A stretch of DNA of 64,000 bases from Streptantibioticus_C sp963761325 (GTDB taxonomy: Bacteria > Actinomycetota > Actinomycetes > Streptomycetales > Streptomycetaceae): NCBI GenBank assembly GCA_963761325.1, contig CAVXGZ010000008.1, forward strand, positions 1,612,001-1,676,000. The letters are read 5' to 3'. Below are positions 1 to 6,636 of this stretch, in pieces. The notes beneath the pieces were generated by a model. That model was given only the letters and a program-made list of their open reading frames with translations, was not told where the DNA came from and made no database searches. The number at the start of each line of letters is the position of its first letter. The stretch's first letter is position 1. Both the position numbers and the translations under genes were made by a program.

Positions 1-1
1 G

Positions 2-1015
2 AACAAGTTCTACGCCGACACCGCCGGCACCACGACCACCCAGCAACGGGTGCGCGTGCACCCGGAGTTGACGGCCGTGTCGGTGGACTCGGCCACCGGG
101 GAGTTCGACTCGATGCGCACCCTGGCGCCGCCGGCCGGCCGCGGCTGGGAGTACCTGACCGGCACCGGGTGGGACTGGCAGGACGAACTGGCCCGCATCC
201 CCGAGCTGCTGGCGGAGAAGATGCGCGCGCCCAGCGTCCGGGCCGGCGCCTACGACCTGGTGGTGGACCCCTCCAACCTGTGGCTCACCATCCACGAGTC
301 GATCGGCCACGCCACCGAGCTGGACCGCGCCCTCGGCTACGAGGCGGCGTACGCCGGCACCTCGTTCGCCACCTTCGACCAGCTCGGTTCGCTGCGCTAC
401 GGCTCCCCGGTGATGAACGTCACCGGCGACCGCACCGCCGAACACGGCCTGGCCACCATCGGGTTCGACGACGAGGGCGTGGCGGCGCAGTCCTGGGACC
501 TGGTCAAGGACGGCACCCTGGTCGGCTACCAGCTCGACCGGCGCATCGCCCGGCGCTGCGGCTTCGAGCGTTCCAACGGCTGCGCGCACGCCGACTCGCC
601 CTCCCACGTGCCGGTGCAGCGGATGGCCAACGTCTCGCTGCGGGCGGCGCCGGACGGCCCGTCCACCGAGGAGCTGATCGGCGGGGTGGAGCGCGGCATC
701 TACGTGGTGGGCGACCGCTCGTGGTCCATCGACATGCAGCGCTACAACTTCCAGTTTACGGGTCAGAGAGCGTACAGGATCCGGAACGGCCGCCTTGACG
801 GGCAGCTCCGGGACTTCGCATACCAGGGGGTCACCCCCGAGTTCTGGGGCTCCATGGAGGCTGTCGGAGGACCCCAGACCTACGTGCTAGGAGGGGCTTT
901 CAACTGCGGAAAGGCCCAACCCGGCCAGATCGCTTCCGTGTCTCACGGTTGCCCGTCCGCGCTGTTCCGGGGCGTGAACATCCTGAACACTGTGAGCGAG
1001 TCCGGCCACTCCTGA
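2..1015 (+). CDS. tldD: TldD-family metallopeptidase, 5' partial, 3' end supplied by integrated element
   Basis: The zinc peptidase signature HESIGH (HExxxH) lies near position 296–313, and the C-terminal region ends with the conserved GGAFNCGKAQPGQ stretch. TldD works as a heterodimer with TldE/PmbA and degrades or processes small peptides in the cytoplasm. The gene starts upstream of the window. From about 746 onward the coding sequence switches to DNA brought by a mobile element: the last 88 codons differ from the displaced native tail at 6367–6636 in about 14 residues and at many synonymous sites. The frame stays open to TGA at 1013–1015, so the hybrid enzyme is probably functional. Confidence 0.93.
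   Translation, partial: NKFYADTAGTTTTQQRVRVHPELTAVSVDSATGEFDSMRTLAPPAGRGWEYLTGTGWDWQDELARIPELLAEKMRAPSVRAGAYDLVVDPSNLWLTIHESIGHATELDRALGYEAAYAGTSFATFDQLGSLRYGSPVMNVTGDRTAEHGLATIGFDDEGVAAQSWDLVKDGTLVGYQLDRRIARRCGFERSNGCAHADSPSHVPVQRMANVSLRAAPDGPSTEELIGGVERGIYVVGDRSWSIDMQRYNFQFTGQRAYRIRNGRLDGQLRDFAYQGVTPEFWGSMEAVGGPQTYVLGGAFNCGKAQPGQIASVSHGCPSALFRGVNILNTVSESGHS
740..762 (+). other. attL site within tldD
   Basis: The core aacttccagtt (746–756) is shared with the right junction. Upstream DNA is native tldD and encodes RYNFQF. Downstream DNA is element-borne and encodes the replacement tail. The right half (GTTTACG) matches the right-end palindrome arm GTTCACC imperfectly. Confidence 0.75.
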
Positions 1016-1075
1016 GAGGGCAGTCGTTCTGGTCCGAAGTCTGCACCAGGTCGACACACGATCACAGCGACCCGT

Positions 1076-2323
1076 CTACGCCACGTCGTCCCAGTCCTCG
1101 ATGTCTTCCTCAGAGGGAGTCAGCGAGGGCGGGACGATGAGGCCCTTGAAGGGCTCCAGCTTGAGCCCCAGGCGGTTGTGGATGGTACGGGCACCTCGGG
1201 TCATGGCCCGGCGGACGAGGTGGCCGTACACCAGTTCCGTGGTCCGGGTGGTGCGGTGGCCGACCCAGGCCGCTACCTCAAAGAGCGGAATATTGGCGTG
1301 AATAGCTTCCGAGACGAAGAAGTGCCGGAAGCTCTTCGGCGTGTACTGCGGAGTTCCGGCCAGCTTGGCCGCTGTCTTGAATTGATCGAGAAACCAGTCA
1401 TACGACGGGTGGCGGTCATTCAGCCGAGGCGACTCGAAGAACCATCCCCGATCGCCCCATGTACCGAAAGCGTCAATGTGATCATCAAAGATCACATTGA
1501 TCGACTCGGGCACCGGAGTTTTTCGAGCCTCCTCGAAGGCACGGTGCTTCGTTCCCCTTTTCACACCACGGCGATAACCAGAGATTTCCTGACAGCCGTA
1601 GGCTGATACCTGGTGATCCACGGTGAGAATGCCGCCCTCCCAGTCCATGGATTCGTCAGACAGCGCCAGGGACTCGCCTGCGCGCGTCCCACAGCCCGCC
1701 ATGGCCCAGAACCCGGCCCGGATGAGCTTCGGAGCCTCTGCGATGATCCCTAGAACCTCTTCCATGGTCGGGATGTCCGCATCAGCAACAGGGGTGAGCT
1801 GCTGGCCCGAGCGCCGCCGAGGGTTCGCCTTCTTGCACGGATTACGGCCGATGATTTCGGCAGCTACCGCATAGTTGAAAACGGACGAAAGCACGTTCTT
1901 TCGTCCATCGATTCCGTTTTGCTTGTAGCCGCGCTTCTCCTGGTCCGCCTCCCATTCTTGAATGATCGTCGGGGTAATGCTGCCAACGGGCTTTTTCCCG
2001 AAGAAGGGCCCGTAGTGGTTGTTGTAGACGCTCTGGTAATTCCTTTTTGACGACTCCTCCAGAGTTCCCGCACCCACCCACTCATGCCAGACCTGTTCGA
2101 ACGTCCGCTGCCCGCCCTTGGGATTGATGTACGTCCCCAAGTCCTTGTCACGCTCGACCTTGACCGCGAACGCTTCCGCGTCTTCGAGTTTCTTGAACGA
2201 CAACTGTCGAGGCTTGCCAGCCCTGCCACCGGGCTCCCGGTACGTCACCCGGTACGGCTTGTGAGGGCAGGTGGGTTTCTTCCGCCGGGGGCAGGAGCAG
2301 TCTTCCTTCTTGATGGTCGCCAT
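1076..2323 (-). CDS. int: Tyrosine-recombinase integrase
   Basis: The 415-aa protein has an N-terminal Cys-rich arm-binding segment (CSCPRRKKPTCPHKPYR), a central core-binding region and a C-terminal catalytic domain. Recognizable active-site elements are the Arg in GTRAGE, the SFRHFF box, the VGHRTT histidine and the Tyr of ELVYGHL. It would catalyse site-specific integration and excision at the attL/attR pair. An ATG start at 2323 follows a GGAGGA ribosome site. The gene lies about 60 bp from the new end of tldD and is transcribed toward it, as int commonly lies next to its att site in pSAM2-type elements. It appears intact, so excision may still be possible. Confidence 0.93.
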   Translation of the reverse strand: MATIKKEDCSCPRRKKPTCPHKPYRVTYREPGGRAGKPRQLSFKKLEDAEAFAVKVERDKDLGTYINPKGGQRTFEQVWHEWVGAGTLEESSKRNYQSVYNNHYGPFFGKKPVGSITPTIIQEWEADQEKRGYKQNGIDGRKNVLSSVFNYAVAAEIIGRNPCKKANPRRRSGQQLTPVADADIPTMEEVLGIIAEAPKLIRAGFWAMAGCGTRAGESLALSDESMDWEGGILTVDHQVSAYGCQEISGYRRGVKRGTKHRAFEEARKTPVPESINVIFDDHIDAFGTWGDRGWFFESPRLNDRHPSYDWFLDQFKTAAKLAGTPQYTPKSFRHFFVSEAIHANIPLFEVAAWVGHRTTRTTELVYGHLVRRAMTRGARTIHNRLGLKLEPFKGLIVPPSLTPSEEDIEDWDDVA

Positions 2324-2370
2324 GCTTGTTGATCCTCCACATGTTGATTGGTTGGTGACGATGCGTCAGC

Positions 2371-2556
2371 CTAGCCCTGGTTCAGGTGATCCTCAACCCA
2401 GCCGTGCAGATCCCGGGTTCGGAACCTGACATGCTTGCCGACCTTGAGGAAGGGGATGCCCCAGCGCCGGTACGAGTCCATGAGCACCCGCTTCGTCACG
2501 CCGAGTTCTGCGGCAGCCTCGTCCGGCGTCATAAGCAGGTTGCTGCCGCTCCTCAC
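2371..2556 (-). CDS. xis: Excisionase-type HTH protein
   Basis: This small protein (about 62 aa) carries a MerR/excisionase-type helix-turn-helix: TPDEAAAELGVTKRVLMDSY followed by a wing (GIPFLKVGKHVRFR). I chose the GTG at 2554–2556 because it overlaps the stop codon of the rep reading frame in a GTGA arrangement, which implies translational coupling. An internal ATG 24 bp further in is an alternative. Excisionases bend att DNA and bias the integrase toward excision. It sits between rep and int, the usual pSAM2-like order, with int 47 bp downstream. Confidence 0.85.
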   Translation of the reverse strand: MRSGSNLLMTPDEAAAELGVTKRVLMDSYRRWGIPFLKVGKHVRFRTRDLHGWVEDHLNQG

Positions 2557-3332
2557 GGCCAATCGCCCTCTCGCCGCCCGTCCCGCCACGCCTCTTTGGC
2601 CAGCCGGAGACTCTGAGCGCGTTCTTCGGCGATACCAAGAGCGAGGTCCGCTTCGCTGGGGGTGTAGCCGGACCCGGCGTAGCGCCAGGCGGATTCCGTG
2701 ACCGCGCCCGAGCCGCCTAGGAACTTCGTCCCGCCTCTGCGGTGATCGGCTCGTTCCTCGCGCAGCGCACCGTACGTGGTGGAGTAACGACGGGATTTGG
2801 TGAGGATGTGGCCTCGATAGCCGAGGCTGTGAGCCCAGGCGCGCAGCCTCAAGTGCTCCAGTTCCGGCAGGCCGCCCAGGCGCCAGCAGGTACCCATGAG
2901 GGCGCGTGTATGGCTGGTGACGACAGCCGCACGGATGTCGTCCAAGCTGGTGACCCGATAGTCGAGTCCGGCGCCGGTTTCGGCCGCGCCCTTGGTGACG
3001 TACTTGGCCACATACCCGGCGACCGCAGCATCTGACGGGGTGTCGCTATCAGAGAACGGACGGATCGGGTGGGCGTCGAACTGCTCACCCCATCCGACGC
3101 GTTCAGCGCAGTAGGCGTCGGAGTCCGGCACGGTGACGAAGGTGGATGCGACGGCCCGCTCAACCGCATCCAACAGCAGATCCTCCGTCGCCCACGGCGG
3201 GGCAACCGAGGGCGGGCCGTCCGGGCCGTCCAGACGCACGACGGCATGGAAGTGGATGGCACCGCGCCGCTGGAACTCAGCGACCTTGGCGAACGACACG
3301 ACCAGGTGCTCACCGAGCTTCGTGCACCCACG
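2553..3332 (-). pseudogene. RepSA-type rolling-circle replication initiator, N-terminus deleted
   Basis: The open frame resembles the C-terminal half of actinomycete RepSA initiators. It keeps the HUH metal motif (GAIHFHAVVRLDG) and the candidate tyrosine region (GYVAKYVTK), plus the family C-terminus (LRLRAWAHSLGYRGH). Upstream the frame continues as KLGEHLVV and meets an in-frame TGA at 3333–3335, next to unrelated non-coding DNA. Roughly 200 N-terminal residues expected for this family are missing. A GTG at 3297–3299 could still start a 248-aa product. I read this as a 5' deletion that probably inactivated autonomous replication, although the nicking motifs survive. Confidence 0.8.
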
Positions 3333-3797
3333 TCAGCAGTTCAGAACGTGGCGGAATCTGGCTTTACTTTTTCCAGGGCGCGCCTGCGGCGCGCCGGGCG
3401 CCTTTTGGCGCCTCGGCCGGGCATGCGGCCTCCGGCCGGTCCCGTCCGGTCGCCAGCGCCCGCACCATGGCTGACCCGGAGCCGTTGAGCAGTGCAGCAC
3501 ATGAGCGCGACAGCCAAGCGATGCCTCCGGCGGGGGCGCTCCGACTCCGGGACGGCACAGGGGCCGTCGAGCGGCTGACCGTGGACACGGGTTGAGGTGG
3601 GAGTGCCATCCCGTCCACCGTCGTCCCAGGCGGAGCCAAGCAGACGCCGGCCCCGGCGGCCAGGTCGTACGTCCAGCGGGGCGCTCCACCTGGCCGCCGG
3701 GGCCGGCGCCCGCTTCACTGCGTGTGGGACGACGGCAGACGGGACGGCACCACGGGAGTGTGCGCCAGGGGCGCCGGGCCGGGTCCCGGGTCGGGCG
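3333..3797. other. Hairpin-rich non-coding block of the element
   Basis: No convincing gene lies here. Several perfect inverted repeats are packed together: GGCGCGCC-tgc-GGCGCGCC at 3377–3395, GGCGCC-tttt-GGCGCC at 3397–3412, a CGGCCGG/CCGGCCG pair spanning 3414–3438, and a long imperfect palindrome at 3603–3750. Such clusters occur at single- or double-strand origins of rolling-circle replicons, which would fit the neighbouring rep remnant. The deletion that truncated rep ends at the left edge of this block. Confidence 0.6.
3603..3750. repeat. 148-bp long inverted repeat
   Basis: Two 63-nt arms (3603–3665 and 3688–3750) are reverse complements at about 53 of 63 positions, with equal length and no gap. 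The inner 21 bp (3645–3665 with 3688–3708) are perfect, and the loop is 22 nt. A transcript or single strand would fold into a very stable stem. It has no coding potential I trust. A single-strand origin or a strong bidirectional terminator are the two best guesses. Confidence 0.75.
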
Positions 3798-4628
3798 TCA
3801 GCGGTGGGCGTCGGTGGCCAGTTTCTCGATCAGGTCGAGTGAGTCCCGGGTGGTCATGGCCTGGGCCCGCAGCGTCCCGTACCGCTGGTGCAGCAGGCTC
3901 ACGTCTCTTGGCGAGACGATCCACTGTCCGCCTCCGGCGTGCTCGACGTAGGCGACCTGCATCCGGTCGACCGTCTCCATCAGCAGGGTCGAGCCCGACA
4001 GCCCCGCGTGATCCTCGCAGTCCAACGGCAGCACCTGCATGCTCACGTTGCGGCGCCGCCCGATCTCCGCGATCCGCCTCAACTGGTCCGCGAACACCGC
4101 CCAGCCGCCGACGGGCCGCCGCAGCACACTCTCGTCCATCACGAACGAGAGCCGCACGGGCCGTATCGTGCGATCCAGCACCGCCCGGCGTGCCAACTGG
4201 TCCGCGATCAGCTCATCGAGACCATCGTCGTCCAGAACGGGGGCGAACCCGGCAAAGGTCGCCCGGGTGTATGCCTCGGTCTGCATCACAGCGGGGACCG
4301 CCAGTGCGTCGAAGTAGGCCAGATTCAGCGCCCCCGCCTCCTTCTCCGGAAGATCACCGGAAATGACCGGACGCTTGACCACATGACGCAGGAACGGCTC
4401 CATCGCCTTGATCGACCCCTGCGCACCGAGTGCGGCGTCCGCCTGCTCGAAGAACGGTTCGCGTGGTCTGCGCCGACCCTGCTCGATCGAGGCGAGGAGT
4501 TCGTACGAACAGGGAAGCCGCTCGGCCAGATCTCGCTGCGACATCCCGCGCAGCCCCCGCCAATGCTTCAACAACCCACCCAGAACCCGCAGCGCCTGAT
4601 CCGTCTCCTCCGCGTACTCAGAAACCAC
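3798..4628 (-). CDS. XRE-family regulator with DUF5753 domain
   Basis: The product (about 276 aa) opens with a Cro/CI-type helix-turn-helix (LRGMSQRDLAERLPCSYELLASIEQGRR) and continues with a domain of the DUF5753 type, including motifs YFDALAVPAVMQTEAYTRA and VQVAYVEHAG-like text. This arrangement is very common in Streptomyces, where such proteins are DNA-binding regulators often paired with a small partner gene. Two adjacent GTG codons (4626–4628 and 4629–4631) are possible starts. Both overlap the end of the upstream gene, so the two are probably translated together. Longer upstream readings lack family resemblance and are unlikely. Confidence 0.85.
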   Translation of the reverse strand: MVSEYAEETDQALRVLGGLLKHWRGLRGMSQRDLAERLPCSYELLASIEQGRRRPREPFFEQADAALGAQGSIKAMEPFLRHVVKRPVISGDLPEKEAGALNLAYFDALAVPAVMQTEAYTRATFAGFAPVLDDDGLDELIADQLARRAVLDRTIRPVRLSFVMDESVLRRPVGGWAVFADQLRRIAEIGRRRNVSMQVLPLDCEDHAGLSGSTLLMETVDRMQVAYVEHAGGGQWIVSPRDVSLLHQRYGTLRAQAMTTRDSLDLIEKLATDAHR

Positions 4629-5103
4629 CACACCCCCCGGACCAACGCCCCACCTCCGACGACATCCGCGCCAACCGCCACCCGCACGGCCGTGACGCTC
4701 GCCAGGACCGGTCGGCCAGCGGCAGGAACCACACCCGCCGAACCGTCCAGACCACCCGCGCCCGCCCGCAGTCCACCGTGAAGTCAAACGGCAGCCCGTC
4801 TACCAGGTCGGCAAGTTCTGGACCGCACGCCGACCCGTACAGCCGCCGCATAACCCGAGCACACTCCTCGGCGTTCCACGCCGCCGCCAACTCCCGCACA
4901 ACGCGATGCACCCACCGCACCGTCTCCACCGCACTCACCGCGCCAAACGAGAAGACCGGCATCAACACGTCGTCCGGCATCGACGCCCGCGTCGAACACT
5001 CCGCCCAGTAGCCAGTTAAGGCCGTCGCTTCCCGTCGGATTCTGGGATCCGAAGCCTGCTGACCTTGCGTTCTCGTAGTTTCCATGTCCATCAGGTTGGC
5101 CAC
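4618..5103 (-). CDS. Uncharacterized 161-aa partner of the DUF5753 regulator
   Basis: I do not recognise a domain. The protein is soluble-looking, with central text TVRWVHRVVRELAAAWNAEECARVMRRLYG that is probably helical, and a Trp/Arg-rich C-terminus. The GTG at 5103 or ATGs at 5091 and 5085 could start it. Its stop overlaps the GTG of the XRE-DUF5753 gene, so it is the first gene of a two-gene minus-strand unit. It is transcribed divergently from the regulator at 5193. By analogy with other DUF5753 pairs it may be a regulatory partner, but the sequence does not prove this. Confidence 0.6.
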   Translation of the reverse strand: MANLMDMETTRTQGQQASDPRIRREATALTGYWAECSTRASMPDDVLMPVFSFGAVSAVETVRWVHRVVRELAAAWNAEECARVMRRLYGSACGPELADLVDGLPFDFTVDCGRARVVWTVRRVWFLPLADRSWRASRPCGWRLARMSSEVGRWSGGCGGF

Positions 5104-5104
5104 T

Positions 5105-5135
5105 TTGACCGGACAAATCTCCCCATCTACGGGGA
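5105..5135 (+). promoter_or_regulatory. Candidate promoter with operator-like palindrome
   Basis: A -35-like TTGACC (5105–5110) and a -10-like TACGGG (5128–5133) are separated by 17 bp. The -10 lies in an inverted repeat, TCCCC-atctac-GGGGA (5120–5135). The region separates two divergent regulator genes, which suits cross-regulation. Confidence 0.4.
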
Positions 5136-5192
5136 CGGTTGAGTCATGTGGGCGGTAACCTGAAGAACGCCCAAACGTCCCTGGAGACTCCC

Positions 5193-5942
5193 TTGAACAG
5201 TTCCTTACGCACTGCTATGGCTGACGCCGGTATTTCCGTACACCAACTGGCTCAGCGGGTAGGGGTGTCGGGAAAGACGGTCGAACGCTGGATCGGTAAT
5301 GAAGAACTGGTCCCGCACGCCCGGAACCGCGAAGACACCGCAGCCGCGTTGGGAGTTGAAGCAGAGATGTTGTGGCCGAAGGCCGTGCGCAACCACGTCA
5401 AGTCGGGAACCGATAGGGAACTGGTCCGGAGCTACCCGTACCGTTCAGCCTGCCCATCGTCGGTCTGGGGCGAACTCACCAAGAACGCATCGAGGGACCT
5501 GCTCTTCGCGGGGTACACCAACTACTTCTTGTGGCTGGACCAACCCGCGTTCGTGGACACGTTGCGTCGCAAGGCCGAGCAAGGATGCCGGGTCAGGTTC
5601 CTGCTCGGCGACCCTGACGCCGAGGTGACCAGGCAGCGCGAACAGCTCGAAGGCGTGGCGCTGTCCGTCTCGACCCGTATCCGAATCACGCTGGAACATC
5701 TTGCCAAGCTGACGCCCACGCCTGGTGTTGAAGCGCGGTTCTCCGACGAGTCGGACGCCGTGAACCACGTCTCGCTGTCCGTCTTCCGCTTCGACCAGGA
5801 CGCCCTGGTCACCCCCCACCTGGCGCGCCTAGTCGGCCACGACTCCCCACTACTTCACCTGCGCCGCCACGGAGACGCGGGCATGTTCGATCGCTTCGCC
5901 GAGCACGCCGAAGAACTCTGGGGGCGGGGACACAACGTCTGA
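5193..5942 (+). CDS. XRE-type transcriptional regulator with C-terminal DUF5919-like domain
   Basis: The N-terminus (LRTAMADAGISVHQLAQRVG then VSGKTVERWI) is the HTH of a large Streptomyces regulator family that usually starts MNxxLRxAI. I therefore place the start at TTG 5193, preceded by a GGAG ribosome site 6–7 nt upstream, giving 249 aa. Upstream in-frame TTG 5139 and GTG 5148 are alternatives. The C-terminal two thirds (DLLFAGYTNYFLW, CRVRFLLGDPD, LHLRRHGDAGMFDRF) resemble the DUF5919/PLD-like sensor part of these proteins, although I see no canonical HKD motif. It is the last gene of the element and is probably an element-borne regulator. Confidence 0.8.
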   Translation: MNSSLRTAMADAGISVHQLAQRVGVSGKTVERWIGNEELVPHARNREDTAAALGVEAEMLWPKAVRNHVKSGTDRELVRSYPYRSACPSSVWGELTKNASRDLLFAGYTNYFLWLDQPAFVDTLRRKAEQGCRVRFLLGDPDAEVTRQREQLEGVALSVSTRIRITLEHLAKLTPTPGVEARFSDESDAVNHVSLSVFRFDQDALVTPHLARLVGHDSPLLHLRRHGDAGMFDRFAEHAEELWGRGHNV

Positions 5943-6362
5943 CGTCAACCGTGACGGCAATGACCACGCACTACACGCACATGCCGACATCGACGGCATC
6001 CAAAATGAGGGCGATTGCACGTGCATAAGATCGGGGGTGGGCAAGAAGCGTCCCCGGCGTCGGAAGACCTGAGTTACGCGCCCCCGCAGGCAACGTCCTC
6101 CCACAGCCAGAGAGAGCCTTAGGTCAAGACGATATTCCGTCCCAGCCCAGTGGCCTGCGGGTAGTCTCTCCTCCCATCTGGAGCCAAGCCTTCAGGGCCC
6201 GCGTAGGTGCTCCCGACGTGAGTCCTGGGGATCGACACCAAGTCATCACCAGAACCCGTACAGTCCGGTTTCAACCCGTATGGACAGGGAGCGAGGGCAA
6301 ACCGTGGTTAACCGTCTGACCTGCATAAATGCCGATCAGAGAGGTACGCCCCCTGACCCTGG
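5943..6362. other. Right-end non-coding region of the element
   Basis: About 420 bp contain no recognisable gene, only very short open frames. The final part would hold one arm of attP. A frame opening at 6280 runs through the junction into the displaced tldD tail, so readthrough translation across attR is possible. Confidence 0.5.
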
Positions 6363-6381
6363 GGTGAACTTCCAGTTCACC
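6363..6381 (+). other. attR site with palindromic core
   Basis: The core aacttccagtt (6367–6377) sits in a perfect inverted repeat, GGTGAAC-TTCCA-GTTCACC (7-bp arms, 5-bp spacer). This is the layout expected for two integrase core-binding sites around a crossover region. The left arm comes from the element and the right arm from native tldD. Confidence 0.75.
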
Positions 6382-6636
6382 GGGCAGCGCTTCTTCGCGA
6401 TCGAGAACGGCCGGCTCGCCGGCCAGTTGCGCGACGTGGCCTACCAGGCGACCACCACCGACTTCTGGGGGTCGATGGAGGCGGTGGGCGGCCCGCAGAC
6501 CTACGTGCTGGGCGGCGCGTTCAACTGCGGCAAGGCGCAGCCCGGCCAGATCGCGTCCGTCAGCCACGGCTGCCCTTCCGCGCTGTTCCGCGGCGTCAAC
6601 ATCCTCAACACCACGCAGGAGGCGGGTCGTTCATGA
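6367..6636 (+). pseudogene. tldD: Displaced native 3' end of tldD
   Basis: These 270 bp encode the last 89 residues of TldD (starting NFQFTGQRFF and ending EAGRS) and end in TGA at 6634–6636. They were separated from the rest of tldD by the element. The stop codon overlaps the ATG of tldE in an ATGA arrangement, showing that this is the original chromosomal copy. The frame has stayed open and could be translated from an upstream start in the element (6280 or GTG 6303), but the product would lack the HExxxH motif. Confidence 0.9.

Larger units (their letters stand above)
746..6377. mobile_element. 5.6-kb integrated element inside tldD, decayed AICE-like
   Basis: The segment is bounded by an 11-bp direct repeat (aacttccagtt at 746–756 and 6367–6377) and by two alternative 3' ends of tldD. 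Between them lie int, xis, a 5'-truncated RepSA-type gene, a hairpin-rich non-coding block and three regulator-type genes. The order att–int–xis–rep matches pSAM2-like integrative elements of actinomycetes. No FtsK/TraB-like transfer gene, spread gene or prim-pol gene is visible, so I infer it is a non-mobile or only mobilizable remnant. Integration into a protein gene with restoration of the reading frame, rather than into a tRNA gene, is the notable feature. Confidence 0.87.

Noticed and set aside
3370..3440. Hairpin series resembling Streptomyces linear-replicon telomeres
   Set aside because: The block is internal to an integrated element, shows none of the known telomere sequence patterns, and lies beside a rolling-circle rep gene.
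740..6381. tRNA gene as attachment site
   Set aside because: No cloverleaf-capable sequence is at either junction. Both junctions are inside tldD coding sequence.
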